NCBI GenBank assembly: GCA_964427825.1
Contig: CAYRUU010000014.1
Span: forward strand, 1-22,960
Length of the DNA stretch: 22,960 bases
Origin: GCA-2747515 sp964427825
GTDB lineage: Bacteria; Patescibacteriota; Minisyncoccia; Moranbacterales; GCA-2747515
Reading direction: 5' to 3'
The translations under genes and the position numbers were made by a program. Under the pieces are notes generated by a model. It saw only the letters and a list, made by a program, of their open reading frames with translations, was not told the DNA's origin and did not search any database. Below, in pieces: positions 21,908 through 22,960 of the stretch (its first letter is position 1; each line of letters opens with the position of its first letter).

Positions 21908-22960
21908 TGCGCGATGCTTTGCACGCGGGAAAACCACCGGCGTGGAGGGCTATACCAAACATTTTCTCACGGCGGTTTTTTCTGGCGACACCCACAACAC
22001 GTACCACGTGTTTTTCAATGCGTGGAAGGCACAGCACGTGGATCTGTCGTGGATGGAGGTGTTTCCTCATGTGCACGTGCATCGTTTTCGTATCCCCAAT
22101 AAACTCTTGAATGTTGCGGTGTGGCTCTGGCGCAGGCCGCGGTTGGATCGACTTTTGGGTGGTGTGGATGTGTTTTTTGCGCCCAATGCCAATTTTGTCG
22201 CCTTATCGTCCCATGTTCCATTGATCATCACGTTGCACGACCTCTCTTTTGCGCATTTCCCGCACACATTTTCTCCGCGCATGCGTCTGTGGCACTACAT
22301 CACCAATCCGCGATTGATGGCACAACGTGCCGCACATGTGCTTGCGGTGTCGGCATCCACCAAGGATGACGTGTGTGCCACGTACGGTCTTGCGCCGCAT
22401 CGCGTGCATGTGGCGCTCAACGGGCCGACGCAGGTCGCCGGCACGATTGATCGCAACAGCGCCGAGGTGTTGCGCGTGAAAAACACCTATGATCTGCCAT
22501 ATCGTTTCATCTTGTTTTTTGGAACGCTTGAACCGCGCAAGAACATCCATGCCGTTTTGCGCGGCTTTGACATCTATCGCCGTGCGCACCCGTCGTCCAC
22601 GGAAAAGTGTGTGATTGCAGGATCCTATGGATGGAACACTGCGTCCATTCACGCCGCCATCGCTGCATCGCGCTATCGCGGCGATGTGATTGTGCTGACC
22701 GATATTCCTGATGAGGACAAGGAGCCGCTGATGGTGCTTGCCTGCGTGGTGGTGTATCCGTCGCTGTGGGAGGGGTTTGGATTTCCGCCACTGGAGGCGC
22801 TGACATGCAATACACCGGTGATCACATCCAACGGCAGTTCGCTGCCCGAAGTGGTGGGGAAATATGCCATTATGATTGATCCGGAGCGTCCGGAAGAAAT
22901 CGCCCATGCACTGGCACAGGTGCTCCACGATCGTGCGCTTCGCACGCATCTCGCTGCCGA
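21891..22960 (+). CDS. Glycosyltransferase family 4, 3' end outside the window
   Basis: The frame opened by ATG 21891 has no stop through the window end (356 codons so far), so the C-terminus is missing. MNIGIDARCFA opens the N-terminal domain, followed by TTGVEGYT, LITLHDLSFAHFP and HVLAVSASTKDDV. The donor domain shows ILFFGTLEPRKN with GTLEPRKN at 211-218, and YPSLWEGFGFPPLEAL with the E-x7-E pair Glu294/Glu302, then TSNGSSLPEVVG. This is the standard signature of GT4 transferases of the mannosyltransferase B/WbaZ kind. It overlaps the Wzz-like gene by 17 bases. The enzyme should add a sugar to the lipid-linked glycan started by the sugar transferase upstream; donor unknown. Confidence 0.93.
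   Translation, partial: MNIGIDARCFARGKTTGVEGYTKHFLTAVFSGDTHNTYHVFFNAWKAQHVDLSWMEVFPHVHVHRFRIPNKLLNVAVWLWRRPRLDRLLGGVDVFFAPNANFVALSSHVPLIITLHDLSFAHFPHTFSPRMRLWHYITNPRLMAQRAAHVLAVSASTKDDVCATYGLAPHRVHVALNGPTQVAGTIDRNSAEVLRVKNTYDLPYRFILFFGTLEPRKNIHAVLRGFDIYRRAHPSSTEKCVIAGSYGWNTASIHAAIAASRYRGDVIVLTDIPDEDKEPLMVLACVVVYPSLWEGFGFPPLEALTCNTPVITSNGSSLPEVVGKYAIMIDPERPEEIAHALAQVLHDRALRTHLAA

Noticed and set aside
1..22960. CRISPR arrays, insertion sequences, rRNA genes or long direct repeats
   Set aside because: None seen on reading both strands; apart from the RNase P duplication no long exact repeat was noticed. A self-alignment would be needed to exclude diverged repeats.

Overview
This window most likely comes from a bacterium of the Patescibacteria (Candidate Phyla Radiation) or a close relative. 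That placement is an inference. It rests on the mix of genes: a secreted protease carrying a VirB2/TrbC-like C-terminal segment, a divergent MurD, a two-gene ComEC, weak ribosome binding sites, an isolated tRNA without encoded CCA, and a run of envelope-glycan genes. All protein genes lie on the + strand and only one tRNA is on the - strand. Every gene reads cleanly in the standard bacterial code. TGA serves as a stop only twice (15721-15723 and 21905-21907), both times inside an overlap with the next ATG.

Layout. 1-1880: two unrecognised genes. The second has a base skew unlike its neighbours and an abrupt junction near 1690. 1882-4060: uppP, a 2H phosphoesterase and folD, probably one operon. 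4070-6193: a large secreted subtilisin-like protein with an EF-hand loop, two related GW-YD repeats, a Cys-rich segment and a VirB2/TrbC-like two-helix C-terminus. This is the most unusual gene in the window. 6277-6360: tRNA-Leu(CAA) on the - strand, divergent from parA-parB (6490-8183). 8170-9354: an alpha/alpha-barrel glycosidase-like gene overlapping parB. 9344-10353: a self-contained unit with a consensus promoter, strong Shine-Dalgarno, alpha/beta-hydrolase and intrinsic terminator. 10487-12817: an M50 membrane protease and an amidohydrolase of the D-aminoacylase type with several metal ligands replaced. 12836-16586: murD, then comEC split into a membrane-channel gene and a metallo-beta-lactamase gene joined by an ATGA overlap. 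16640 to the end: an envelope polysaccharide region (glycosyltransferase, RNase P RNA, polyprenyl-phosphate sugar-1-phosphate transferase, YvlD-like membrane protein, GT4 glycosyltransferase, Wzz-like protein, and a second GT4 gene that runs off the window).

How they fit together. UppP recycles the undecaprenyl carrier that MurD-dependent peptidoglycan synthesis and the sugar transferase/glycosyltransferase set both need, so much of the window serves the cell envelope. ComEC suggests DNA uptake, ParAB chromosome partition, FolD one-carbon metabolism. Regulation appears to rely on extended -10 promoters (TGN followed by TATACT or a close variant) rather than on good -35 boxes. The exception is the 9455 gene, which has both hexamers at consensus. 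No CRISPR array, insertion sequence, rRNA or riboswitch was seen.
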